Assembly (NCBI GenBank): GCA_009599575.1
Contig: VWND01000005.1
Span: forward strand, 1,054,001-1,118,000
From: Blumeriella jaapii
Lineage: Eukaryota > Ascomycota > Leotiomycetes > Helotiales > Drepanopezizaceae
Reading direction: 5' to 3'
DNA: 64,000 nt
Shown here: positions 45,606 to 55,950 of the stretch, one piece after another
Layout of the letters: every line of letters begins with the position of its first letter
Numbering within the stretch: the stretch's first letter is position 1
Notes under the pieces: model-generated
Databases searched by the model: none
What the model was told of the DNA's origin: nothing
Seen by the model: only the letters and a program-made list of their open reading frames with translations
Program-made: the position numbers and the translations under genes

Positions 45606-46215
45606 TATTACCTTTTATCAACGCTTTTATTAATACTACTATTAACACCACTATTACCAACACTACTACCACCTCGTCGCTACCATTACCACCATTACCA
45701 CTACTACCACTACCACCACCACTATCACTACTACCACCACCACCTCGCTGCCACCACCTCGCTGCCACTATTTCGCTGCCACCACCTCGCTGCCACCACC
45801 TCGCTGCCACCACTTCGTCGCCACCACCACCACCATCACCATCATTACCACCATTACCACCACCACCACCACTATCACTACTACCACCACCACCTCGCTG
45901 CCATCACCTCGCTGCTACCACCTCGTCGCCACCACTATTACCACTACCACCACCACCTCGCTGCCACCACCTCGCTGCCACCACCTCGCTGCCACCACCT
46001 CGCTGCCACCACCTCGTCGCCACCACCACCACTATTACCACCACTACCACCATTTACCACCATTACTACTACTACTACTATTACCACCACTATCACCACT
46101 ACTACCACTATCATTACTACCACTATTACTACTACTACCACCACTACCACTACTACCACTATTACCACCACCACCACCATTATCACCACTACCACTACTA
46201 CTATTATTATTATTT
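45606..46215. repeat. F left arm: ACC/ACT triplet and CTCGCTGCCACCAC repeats
   Basis: Dense CCA/CTA/TTA triplets alternate with blocks of a 15-bp unit (CACCACCTCGCTGC and variants, near 45750-45830, 45890-45930 and 45955-46020). Frames here give low-complexity Val/Gly or A-A-R-W-W-Q-R repeats that I do not count as genes. Confidence 0.85.
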
Positions 46216-46245
46216 CGCTAATATTATTTTGCTAGAAAAATAACG

Positions 46246-46305
46246 AAAAAGCCGAACAGCCGAACAGCCGAATAGCCGAACAGCCGAATAAGCTGGATAG
46301 TTACA
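46246..46305. repeat. Relic of gag1/gag2-type LTR end at the centre of F
   Basis: Repeated AGCCGAACAGCCGAA units followed by GGATAGTTACA resemble the terminal 60 bases of the gag1 LTR (AGCCGAA units, then GGGCCGTTACA), with transitions. Confidence 0.65.
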
Positions 46306-46850
46306 ATAGTAGCAGCGAGGTGATAGCAGCGAGGTGGTGGGCAGCGAGGTGGTGGCAGCGAAATGATAGTGATAATAATAATAATGGTGGTAATAGTAGT
46401 AATAGTGGTAGTGGTGGTAGTAATAGTAATAGTGGTAATGATGGTAGTAATAGTAATGATAGTAATAGTGGTAATAATAGTAATAGTAATAGTAATGATA
46501 ATGGTGGTAATAATAGTAGTAATGGTGGTGGTGGTGGTGGTGGTGATGATGGTGGCAGCGAGATGGTGGCAGCGAGATGGTAGCAGCGAGGTGGTGGCAG
46601 CGAAATGATGGTGGTAATAGTGATAATGGTGATGGTAGTGGTAGTGGTAGTAATAGTGGTGATGATAGCGACGAAATGGTAATGATAGTGTTGATAATGT
46701 TAGTGGTGGTATTAGTGGTAGTGTTAGTGATAATGTTAATAGTGGTGGTAATGGTGGCGGCGACGAAGTGGTAATGGTGATAATAGTGGTAGTGTTAATA
46801 GTGTTAATAGTGGTAGCGACGAAATAACGGCGACGAAATGGTGGTGTTAA
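46306..46850. repeat. F right arm: GGT/AGT triplet and GTGGCAGCGAGGTG repeats
   Basis: This is the reverse-complement type of the left arm, so the two arms could pair as a large imperfect hairpin around 46250. GCAGCGAGGTGGTG units are near 46312-46360 and 46550-46605. Confidence 0.85.
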
Positions 46851-46990
46851 TAAAATTAATATTAAAAAATAGTGTTTAATAAACGTACTAATAGTTTAAT
46901 ATAAGTTTTTTAATATATATTCGAAAGTTTGATTAATATTAAATATCGATTTAATATAATAAATTTATAAGTTTATAGTTTTGTTTTAGT
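46851..46990. other. F AT-rich spacer
   Basis: AT-rich sequence between the right arm and the subterminal repeats; no feature seen. Confidence 0.5.
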
Positions 46991-47330
46991 ATTAACACCG
47001 ATTATACACCGATTATACACCGATTATACTCGATAACACCGATTATATTCGATAACACCGATTATACTCGATATAAAATCGTCACATCGATGTGAAAGTA
47101 AACCGCGCCACTTCGGTGTTGACACCGATTAGCAACCGATTATACCCGGTTTTAAACCCGGATATACACCGATTATAATCGGTTTTAAAACCGATTGTAA
47201 TCGATTAAAACCGGTAATAATCGGTGTATACTCGGTTTTGAAACCGATTATAATCGGTGTATACCCGGTTTTAAAACCGATTATAATCGGTGTATACCCG
47301 GTTTTGCAACCGGATATAATCGGTTGTGAT
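46991..47330. repeat. F right subterminal repeats (ACCGATTATA / TATAATCGGT)
   Basis: At least ten copies of ACCGATTATA or its inverse occur, several as the palindrome ACCGATTATAATCGGT. A perfect 14-bp palindrome TCACATCGATGTGA is at 47082-47095. The left end of F (45420-45530) has only weak equivalents (CCGAGT, AACACC). Confidence 0.8.
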
Positions 47331-47339
47331 CCGACCCTA

Positions 47340-48240
47340 GATAAGCCGTACGGTATTCGTATTATTAAAAATAAAATAGTATATATTATTTTTTTTTCTG
47401 CTAAAATGCTTATATTAATAAAGTCTTAGACAAATTCGGTATATTTAATTGCAAAAGCGCAATTACGTTTTTTTGCGTCGGATTCCGAGATTTATATAAT
47501 CAAATTCGAAAGCTAGGCTATATTTTACGATATTAAGTTATATTAATCGATTTGCGGCTTTTTGCAATATTTCGCTATTTAAACACGTTAGAATATTGCA
47601 TACTACTGCTTTGTTTTAGCTAAATTTTTTATAAACCCGTTTTTATATAATATATCGCCGCCGCTAAACGCGTAATACAATACTTATAAGAAATAAAAAT
47701 GTTTTGCTTGGTATTTGAAAAACAAATTACGGATAAAGCCAAAATAAAATTATATGGCTTTTGCGATTCTGATTAAGCTGAAGCCCGAATGGATAGGGTA
47801 TTATATAATAGGACCTATTGCGTTTTTTTTTGCAAAAGCTGTTTTTGCAATTATTTCAAAACGCTAAATTATCGTTGCTTTTTTTTTTATTAAAGCTAAA
47901 TACGTTGTTATATGCAAGTTCGCTCAGGAGGCCGCTTGGATCCGTTAAGTTTTATAAAAAATAAATTACAATCGCTCAGATGCTTAATATATCGAAATAA
48001 ATTGCGATAGCCAGAAAGCTTTTTTATTAGCTGAAAACTCCGAATATTATTAACGTACGAAGCATATTAATATCAAATACTATTACGTTCGTTCCGAAGT
48101 TGCTGCTAATAGGCTAGATTTATATTACGTTCAGAGCAAAAATAATACAGCTAACGGCTTTACAAAGCTATTTTCGGAGATTAACCACGTTGCATAATAT
48201 AAGCTGCTAGGCTTATAATTATTCGATTTGAAAGTCTAAT
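47340..48240 (+). pseudogene. E RT C-terminus and RNase H (relic)
   Basis: It begins YGIRIIKNK, continuing the copia RT after F. Later it reads FFIKAKYVVICKFAQEAAW, the RNase H A-E-Y-x-A-x-x-x-A-x-x-E-A-x-W block (about 47880-47945). SQKAFLLAENSEYY, RTKHINIKYYYVRSEV and NTANGFTKLF follow at 48000-48180. These are the classic copia RNase H C-terminal motifs. Confidence 0.9.
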
Positions 48241-48446
48241 GTAAGATTGATAAAAAAAGGGGTATATTATATATACAAATATAAAAGGTTTTACAGCGCT
48301 TTTTAAAAACGCTGAGTTTATTTTTAAAATATACAAAATAAATGACGCACAAAACATATATAACGTTATAGCTAGTTTTTTTCTTTATTAACAGGCGCAT
48401 TGCAATTAGCTTTAAAAAGCTGCTACTGCACGCTGTCAGAGGGATG
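48241..48446 (+). other. E 3' untranslated region and purine tract
   Basis: No coding pattern. GTCAGAGGGATG directly before the LTR (48435-48446) fits a polypurine tract. A second purine run AAAAAAAGGGG is at 48253-48263. Confidence 0.55.
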
Positions 48447-48629
48447 TGTTGCTAGATTAAGTGTCACGTGTTGCTTATATGACTGGTTGCTAAGACGACT
48501 AGTTCCCGAGTACCGTGCACGCTTCATAAGGGCGCATACTATACCTAGAATACTACTACAAGTCAACCAACCCTATCGTGTGCACTTATTGCTCCCTCTG
48601 CCTACTAACTAGTCAAGATATTAGCAATA
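48447..48629 (+). repeat. 3' LTR of E
   Basis: It is 183 bp and is followed by TSD TTTTC at 48630-48634. Confidence 0.94.
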
Positions 48630-48634
48630 TTTTC

Positions 48635-49540
48635 GAATTCGTTTTTAATAATTAAAAGTAGAAATCGCCGAATTGTTTTAATTGCTTTAAAAATATTAAT
48701 TGCTATCGCGTATATTTTTTCGAATTAAACGAAAATAATATTAGTTTTTTCGTTTTTTTTATCGTCGTAAATTTAAAATATCGGAATAGCGTCGTTTTTT
48801 TTCTTGAATATAAAAATGCCGCATTTGGCGACGCTTAGTTTTTGCTTTGAAAAAAAAAATCAAATTTAAAATTTCGCAGCCGATTAATACTTTTTTTAGC
48901 GATTGTATAGCGTCGTCGATTAATTTACAAATAATTATAAAAAAGCTTGTAAATCTGCGGACTTTTAAATTATTAGCTTTCAGAATTTGCGTTTTAAAAA
49001 TATAAGCGTTTAGTATTGAGATTTTTTTTTTATAAAAGTAACAGTTTCGAAAAAGCGAGCGAAATGCCGAAATGAAATAATACCGGTGATTTTGCTAAAA
49101 ACGTATTTTTAAATACTTTTTTTTCGTTGATTTAACAGAAAGCGGAAAATCCGGTTTGTTATTTTTTTATTATTATTTCGGGCTTTTTTTGCTTCGGCAA
49201 AAGCTTTTGAAACATTATCGTAATTCAGCAGAAATTTGTCGTAGTCAAAGCTTTTGCGAACGAATTTAATTTTAACGAAACTTTTATAATCGAATAAAAA
49301 TTCGTTAACGTTTTTAATTATTATATCGAATTGTTTTATAAATGTTTTTACGAAAGTTGCTTATTAATTTAAAATAACGGTATTATATGCTTGTTTAAAT
49401 TCGAAAAGATTGCGTATAATAATTTCGTTTTAAAATAAATTAAAAATAAATTTGCTAAATTTAACAACGCTTTGCTTAAAAAACGATATAATATCGATGG
49501 GTTTACTAATTAAAAAAATATATTATATTTATTAAAAAGT
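48635..49540 (-). pseudogene. D2 extra coding region, N-terminal part
   Basis: It aligns with D1 28305-29170 and continues the D2 part at 16950-19345. Both D copies keep the same minus-strand reading with different stop positions. The AT-rich spacer follows at 49541-50030. Confidence 0.6.
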
Positions 49541-50029
49541 AAATAGAAAAAATTACGAAGATTATAGGATATTTGTATTTAAAAGTCACGGAGATCCGTA
49601 TGCTGTTTTTCTAATAAATTATAGCTGTTTAGACAGGCATTCGTTCAGAATAACGAAAAGGATAAACAGTGCAGAAAGTAGCAAATAATAAAATGCATAA
49701 AAAATAGTTTTCGTAAAACGTGCGAATAATATAAATATATCAAATATGCGGTTTAAATATATACAAAGCTTTTGTTTTAGTAAACAAAAGTATAATTAAA
49801 CAAAAAAAAGTATAGTAAATATTTTAAACAATATAGAAAAAGATTTTAAAAATAAATAATATATATAAAACAGAATAATTAAATTGTATATAAATAAAGC
49901 AAAATAAAAACAATAAAACAGAATATAATGAAAAAGAAAACAATAGACAATAAAATAATAAACCAGTTAGTAAATAATCTTATATGCACTTTTCTTTTTT
50001 TTCGGTTATAAATGGAATTACGATTTAAA

Positions 50030-51373
50030 TCGTATTTTAAATAACAGAATTATTATCCGATTGTTTTCAGACTTTTTTCAAAAAGGTTTTTTTTTTCAGA
50101 AATATAATAGCTTTGATCGGAATCGTCGTCGAAATCGCTAAAATCGGAATCGGTGTTTAAATCAGAATTTAAAAAACAAATTTGTTAGTTTTTTTTATAA
50201 AATCGTTTTAATCCATTGGCGGCGAACGTTTTTTTTAATTTCGTTTTATCGAATTTCGTAAGTTTATAATAGCTTTTATTTAATTCGGCTTCGCATATTT
50301 CGTAAGATCCGAGCTATTTATAATTAAATTTAATATCGGCCGATTTATTAATAGCGCGCTAAACGTCGTAAACTAAAATTAAATCTTTTTTTTGATTAGC
50401 GTTTTTTTAAAAACTTTGGTTTTATTCCAGACTTTTTTAGCTGTTTTTTTATATTTTTTTTTAATTTTTTTTTTATATTTATATCGCGGTAATTTAATTA
50501 TTTAGATTTTATTACTAATAGATTTGCTTTTGTTTTTATTTTAATTACGTTATAAAGCTTTTATATAAGCTATTTTGTTTTCAAAAGCAGTCGAGCGTTT
50601 TTGCCGTATTAAATAAAAAATAGAATTATTTTAATAAAAGCGTAAATATATATGCGTATAACAAAAAGCATTTCCGAAAATTTCCGCGACTAACGTTTAT
50701 AGCTTTTTCGAATAGCTTTTAAAAAACCGTCGAAAATATTTTTATAATTTCGTTTAACGGCTCCGTTGCTTTTCGAATTATAAACTAAGATTTAAATACG
50801 CTGGATATTATATTTTTTTGTAAAAATTTCGATAATACCTTTATTTTCGAATTTATTATCGACGTTTAATTTGCTAAATAAACCGTAATAATATATAACG
50901 TTTTTTTAAAAAAAAGTCGCTATAACTTCGGAAATAGCGTTTCGGAAAAATCGTTTTTTAAGTTATTTAAACAAATCGTCGATAGCGAATACAAATCATA
51001 TATATCCGCGGTCGGTAGTCGATACGCGTATAACGTCGAAGTTAATTTTCTTTTAGATTTTAAAAAATTACGTCGGATATAATAAGTTTTTTTTCGGCCA
51101 AGCTTTCGTTTTTAATAAAAAATACAGCTTTTAACGAAAGCTTTGCAGTTTTCGAAGCATTTTTTTTATTAAAAATCATTTTTAATTCGGTAATAAATGA
51201 TTTTAGCTTTTTTATAAAATACTTTTTTATAGGCTTTTTTTATAATTTAAAATTTATCGGCTTTGTTATTTATTATTGAGCGTTTTTAATATATATTGTT
51301 TTTTATTTTGTATAGCTTTTTATTAGCTAAAATATAATCGAAAGCTTAGTTTTTAAATATTTTAAACTAATAA
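50030..51373 (-). pseudogene. D2 integrase, C-terminal portion (relic)
   Basis: It aligns with D1 29690-31045, including the core near 50990-51060 that matches the VSTTDRGH block of D3 and the C-terminal GPY/F-like module near 50200-50300. It is cut by the LTR of D3 at 51374. Confidence 0.78.
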
Positions 51374-51640
51374 TATAAAACGGTGATACCTTGTATTAAT
51401 AGGAGTTGGTAGTTTTAGCTATGGTCGAGGCATGAACCCCTCCGAAACCCCCTGCTATTAACTATTTTTAACAAATATAAGAGCAAAGCATCCCTTTAAA
51501 TAATACCATAAGCACGCAGTTCAATTTATACTTTCATTTATTCTTTTTTTCTTTTTTTTAATCTCTTCTAGGAATTCCCTAAACTATCTTACCTACCGAC
51601 ATATGGCCGTATTAATTTGGTTTTCCTATCTATTTTTATA
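51374..51640 (+). repeat. 5' LTR of D3
   Basis: It is 267 bp and the inverse of 44794-45060. Both ends are RIPped (TATAAAA...TTTTATA). It keeps blocks such as GGTGATACCTTGTATTAATA. Confidence 0.9.
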
Positions 51641-52250
51641 TTTAATAACCTACGCAAAAATTCAAACTTCGATATTTCGTTTTTATATATTCGCCGATGC
51701 ATTTTTCAAATTCGCAATTAAAATCGACTTCGATATTTCGCCACTACGGCTTAAAAAGCTTTTTATATAATATTATTCGCAGTTATATTATATAAAAAAC
51801 CTTTAATAGCTTTTTTTATTTTGCGCATAGTTATTAAATTACAAAAATGCAATATATTTTAGAAACGTCTGAAATTACGGTCAGGCAATTCTGAACCGTG
51901 CGAAATTCAAAGCTCGAAAATCGCTTTTTTATTTAAAAATAACAAATCGAATATTAATTCGTACGCTTCGACCGCTGCGCTCGGCCCTTTTGAATTAGAT
52001 TTCTTTTGGTCAAACGCCTGGCGAGAATTCAATCTTCTGACTTTGCGCTTTATAATTATAGCAATTACAATTTACGGCTTTTTATTAAAAATAGTAAGAA
52101 AATAATTATATATACATTAGCCTGAGCCACGGAATATCGAAACCGTAAATCATATAGCAATATTATATTAATCTAATCAATTTATTAAAAAACAAATTTT
52201 TTAATATACTACCCAAATATCTGAACGCAATTTTATTTCATTTAATTTCT
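51641..52250 (+). other. D3 5' leader
   Basis: It is shared with the D1 leader (44290-44793), including the GC-rich block CGACCGCTGCGCTCGGCCC near 51969. No gene is visible. Confidence 0.6.
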
Positions 52251-53690
52251 TTAGAAAACACAAAAACCTTTTTAATAGCTCTTCTATTAAAAACGATTTC
52301 TTTTACGTTAAAAACCCTTAATCTGCAATTCCAGAAAACACTTATTCGTTTAATTCAAACCTTACCAACATTTTTATTAATATTATAAACAACGACGCTT
52401 TTCGTTTTTTTATGCGAGGCCGTATATTTTTTCCTGGTTTTTTTAATGCATTTTTATTTAATAGCGCCAACGTTACCGATTTTATCGAAAAATATAAAAA
52501 AACCTGTAAGAATTTCGAAGTTTTTATAACTGAAATATTCGACAAACTCTCTCGTTATTATAACCCAACTATTAAAAATATTATCAAATCGATAAATAAA
52601 TAAAAAGCTATTAAAACTCGAAACTAGCGTAAGCTAGTTAAAGCTTTAAAATCGGAATTTCGAAACTACGATCGCTAGCAAATTCGCGATATTATCGCTT
52701 TCTTTAAACAATTTGTTATAACAATTCGCCAAGCTAAAAAACTCAAAGCTTATTATCGTATTTATACGAGAGTTTTTGATATTTTCGTTAACAAAAAAGT
52801 TTAAGCGAAATTAAACAAGAAAAATTGTTTTTATTTACCTTTTTAATTAGCATTCGTAATAAAACTATTAAGCATTTTAAAATTAATAAATAAAACCCTA
52901 AAACTTTCGATTAATATTTCAAATTTATAAAATTCGTTTTTAAACAAAACCAAAGCGAACGTATTATCGAAGCTATAAATTAAAAAAATTCTTTTTTTTC
53001 CATTTACAAAAAAAACGTAAAAGCTCTAGTGCAAAAACATGCTTAGCTATTAAAAATTACCGAAATCGCTAAAAAACAATTAGTTATTATATTATTCAAT
53101 CGTTTTGCAAAATTTACAAGTTTGAAAAAGCTTAATAAAAATATCGAAATTTTCGTATTAAAATTTACCGATATTAAAATTCAAAGACTTCAGAGCAAGG
53201 TCGAAAGTTTTATACAACAGCAGAAAAAATTCCTTTACGTTAATTCGAATAATAAAAACGATCAAAATGGCTTTTATAACAACTATTCCTTTTAAAATAC
53301 ACGAAGCGATCAGCTTCGCCAAGCTATCGTAAAAATAATAGCTGCTTAATAGCAATCTTTTCGTATTAGCGATCAGAATCAGCGAAACACTAATTATAAT
53401 AATAATTATTAAAAAAAAAAAAAAAAACCAACGCGAAAACCAAAATCGCGGTTATTAAAATAATAAAAATAATTATCAAAACAAACCTCGTAGTCTTAAA
53501 TATAAATTCTGTAATAACAAAAAAATTTATTGCGAAAAACTTTATATTCGCTTTAAATATAAAGCATTTAATTTTTGTATAAATAATAATATTTGCTATA
53601 TTAATAAATACGAAGCGATCTGCCTCAGACCGACGAAAGCAGAAATAAGCCTTTTTAACAAAGCTAAAAATTAGAATTAATTAAATACTA
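52250..53690 (+). pseudogene. gag: D3 gag (relic)
   Basis: Translation gives FFNAFLFNSANVTDFIEKYK and KNFEVFITEIFDKLSRYY (52412-52603), then EFRNYDR, IAFFKQFVITIRQAKKLKAY and YTRVFDIFVNKKV. This is a fungal gypsy capsid pattern. Near 53505-53640 a Cys-rich segment (FCNNKKIYCEKLYIR, NFCINNNICYINKYEAICL) probably derives from a zinc-binding nucleocapsid. Many TAA/TAG codons are present. Confidence 0.75.
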
Positions 53691-53899
53691 TTCGCTTAAA
53701 AGTAAAAAGTACGAAATGGAACGATTGCTTAAAAAACAAAAAAAATGCAAAAACGATTTTTACTAATAAGAAAAAAAACATTTCAGAAAGCGTATTAATT
53801 AAAAAAAAAACCTTTACCTTAAGCGTAAATAAAATTCAAATATATAAATAAAAAACAAATACATATATTACTAATGCAAATATCGTATTTGCAAATATT

Positions 53900-54236
53900 T
53901 GTCAGGGGTGTGAACGAGCAGAAGGTTCGTGGATGAATTGCATTAACTACGGGGTTCTAAGTTTAAAGGTGTCGTGAAGTCTAAGATACAGTGTGTGCGG
54001 GCTCCGATATCACGTGACAACAGCGTGACCTTCGGACCACGTGACCAACGAACTGACGTCTTATTCAGGGGTGTGAACGAGCAGAAGGTTCGTGGATAAA
54101 TTGCATTAACTACGGGGTTCTAAGTTTAAAAGTGTCGTGAAATCTAAAATACAGTATATGCGGGCTTCGATATTACGTAATAACAACGTGACCTTCGGAT
54201 CACGTAACCAACAAACTGACGTTTTATCTTTTTATA
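53900..54236 (-). repeat. 3' LTR of H with internal 163-bp tandem duplication
   Basis: Unit 1 runs from TCAGGGGTG at 53902 to CTTAT at 54064. Unit 2 runs from TCAGGGGTG at 54065 to TTTAT at 54227. The opposite LTR has a single unit (59873-60035). The first unit keeps sites such as GATATCACGTGACAAC that are mutated to TA in the second. Confidence 0.9.
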
Positions 54237-54258
54237 TATAATTTTTCTTTTTATTTTT

Positions 54259-54760
54259 TTATTTAATTTTTTCGTCGTCGGAATCTACTTTTATAAATCG
54301 AGCTTCGTTCGCGAAGCGTTTTTGTAAACGAATGCGAGATTCAGCTGAAATAATAGGAAAAATGGTAAAAAAAGCAGGCTTTTTTAGTTTCGAAAACAAA
54401 ACAATTGATTTTTTTATAATAAAAAAAGAATTGATAACAGTCTTTTTATGTTTGATAACAATTATAAAAGCTTTTTTTAATAATAAAAGCTCGTTTTCGT
54501 TATTCGTCGACTTGGCACGTTTTCTATTAGTAATTCTGGCTTTAATCAATTCTGCTTTAATCGGGTGAAGTTTTTAAAAAAAACGTATAGCGAATTCAGT
54601 TATAAAATTATATACGTTAATAACGTTTTTTAATAATTTTTAAAACTAATCTTCGGCGTTGTAGCCGCGCTATTATATAAAGTAAAAAAAATTAAAGTCT
54701 CGTTTAAAATCGAAAATAGCGTTTATAACTTATAGCAAGCTGCCGTCGGCGTCGATAAAA
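54259..54760 (-). pseudogene. H chromodomain and basic/charged tail (relic)
   Basis: Near 54580-54700 the minus strand reads W-x-GYNAED, then NVINVYNFITEFAIRFF. This matches the W-x-G-Y-x-x-x-D-x-S-W-E-P-x-x-x-L-x-N-A-x-x-x-V-x-x-F pattern of a chromodomain. The tail (54259-54549, 96 codons open) reads KARITNRKRAKSTNNENELL and ends KVDSDDEKIK. Confidence 0.72.
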
Positions 54761-54799
54761 ACAAATAGTAAAAAAGGATTTTTTTATTTTGAAAAAAGG

Positions 54800-55950
54800 T
54801 CGTTGTAAGCAGGTTTAAGCAAATTGATATAAAAAACGGAATATAATAGTTTTTGCTCGAAAAGTAGTTTTAATTTATAATTATAAAAGCTTAAAACTTC
54901 GGCGATTTTATAAAACCGTAAAACTTGTTATCGAGCTTTTTAATTAGTTTAATAAAAATAATATTGCGCTTATTAAAAAACACGCTATTTTTTACTCGGT
55001 AAACAAATGCTAGTTAACGGTATCGGTTAAAATAGTGTTTTTGGTCGGCTAACGCTGAAATCAAATTCGTGCGTAATAATAGCTTTATTTTTTTTATTTT
55101 ATTTGCAAAATCGTTTTTTTCCGCGTTTGCTATTTGTAACGTACGAAAAATCGAAGCTAAAATAAATTTGGGTAAAAAAAAGCTTAGTCGAAAATAAAAG
55201 CTTTTATTAGCGTAAAAAAAGGAGATTCCGATAAAAGCGTTTACAGCGTTATTTACTACGAATTCGGCTAGAAAAAGCTAATTTTTCCAATTTTTATAAG
55301 CGTATTTAACAAATTGTTTTAAATAAAAAAGTAAATAAGCGTTTGCGTTTTCGGTTTGGCCATTTGTTTCGAAATAAAAGCTGATAGATAACGTAATATT
55401 AATTTCGAAACGGTGATTAATAGTTTTTCAGAATTGTGAAATAAACAAAAAACTTCGGTCTGAAATTATAAAATCCGGAAAGTTATATAAGCGCCAAATA
55501 TTTTTACAAAATAACTTAGCTAAATCTGACGCTTTTATAATTAAATGGCAGATTGTATAATATCGTTTTTTAATAAAGCGATATATTACTACCATAATCA
55601 GATTGTTTCGACTTTTATGTTTTTTTATAAAAAAAAAACCTATAAAATCGACTGATATATGGCTTTAACGGCGTAAAAAAATAAGCAAAGGTTTGAAAAG
55701 TCTTTAGTAGCGTTGATTAGTACTTGTATTGCGAAAACAGCCGTTGCAATTGCGTACAAATCTTTTGCAATTTTTAGAAATCAATAGCTAATAATAATTT
55801 TTATTAATAATTTCGTATAATTTGTTTTTTCCGGAATAGCTTGTTTTTATTAAATCATAAGCTATTTGCAAAAGCTAAATGCGAATAAAAATATTTAAAT
55901 TCGGTGTGTTTAAAACGTATAATCGGTTTCGAAAATACAATTTATTATTA
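54800..55950 (-). pseudogene. H integrase (relic)
   Basis: The motif LSISFYFETNGQTENANAYL at about 55327-55386 is the S-x-x-x-x-P-Q-T-D-G-Q-T-E segment of gypsy integrase, with D changed to N. The N-terminal part runs toward 55950; the GPY/F module lies between 54760 and 55100 but is degraded. Confidence 0.8.

Larger units (their letters stand above)
45399..47339. mobile_element. Foldback-like element F made of inverted microsatellite arms
   Basis: It is inserted in E between the RT Y-F-L and G-I-R-I segments. The ends are TAGGG (45399) and CCCTA (47339). A 15-bp subterminal inverted repeat with one mismatch lies at 45417-45431 and 47318-47332. The left arm is rich in ACC/ACT triplets plus CTCGCTGCCACCAC units; the right arm is the reverse-complement type. 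The middle (46246-46305) resembles the end of the gag1/gag2 LTR. There is no credible protein. TA may be the target duplication, but the exact ends are uncertain. Confidence 0.65.
19351..48629 (+). mobile_element. Ty1/copia retrotransposon E (carries three nested insertions)
   Basis: It is bounded by two 183-bp LTRs (19351-19533, 48447-48629; start TGTTGCTAG, end AGCAATA) and a perfect TSD TTTTC. Plus-strand order is gag with zinc knuckle, protease, integrase, RT, RNase H, which is copia order (integrase before RT). It is interrupted by gag2 in gag, D1 in RT, and F just downstream of the YVDD region. Removing these leaves about 5.7 kb, a normal copia length. Confidence 0.94.
16576..51373 (-). 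mobile_element. Ty3/gypsy element D2 (visible at 16576-19350 and 48630-51373)
   Basis: The 3' LTR (16576-16842) is followed by sequence that aligns with D1 from 25801 to about 28300. The copia element E then interrupts it (TSD TTTTC at 19346-19350 and 48630-48634). D2 resumes at 48635 and aligns with D1 from about 28305 to 31045. It is cut at 51373 by D3. Its RT, protease, gag and 5' LTR must lie beyond the window. The content visible is integrase and the extra D-family coding region. Confidence 0.88.

Noticed and set aside
45944..46195. Valine-rich 83-codon frame and similar frames at 46320-46774
   Set aside because: These are translations of triplet microsatellites in F, with no biased composition beyond the repeat itself.
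45394..47351. GTAC as target duplication of F (45394-45397 and 47348-47351)
   Set aside because: Restoring the target with GTAC does not bring the copia frame back in phase, and the inverted repeats end at TAGGG/CCCTA, so GTAC is probably chance.
53900..54236. Two H LTRs side by side, as a solo LTR next to a full element
   Set aside because: The junction lacks a complete LTR end and start, and the TSD flanks the pair as a whole. An internal 163-bp duplication explains it better.
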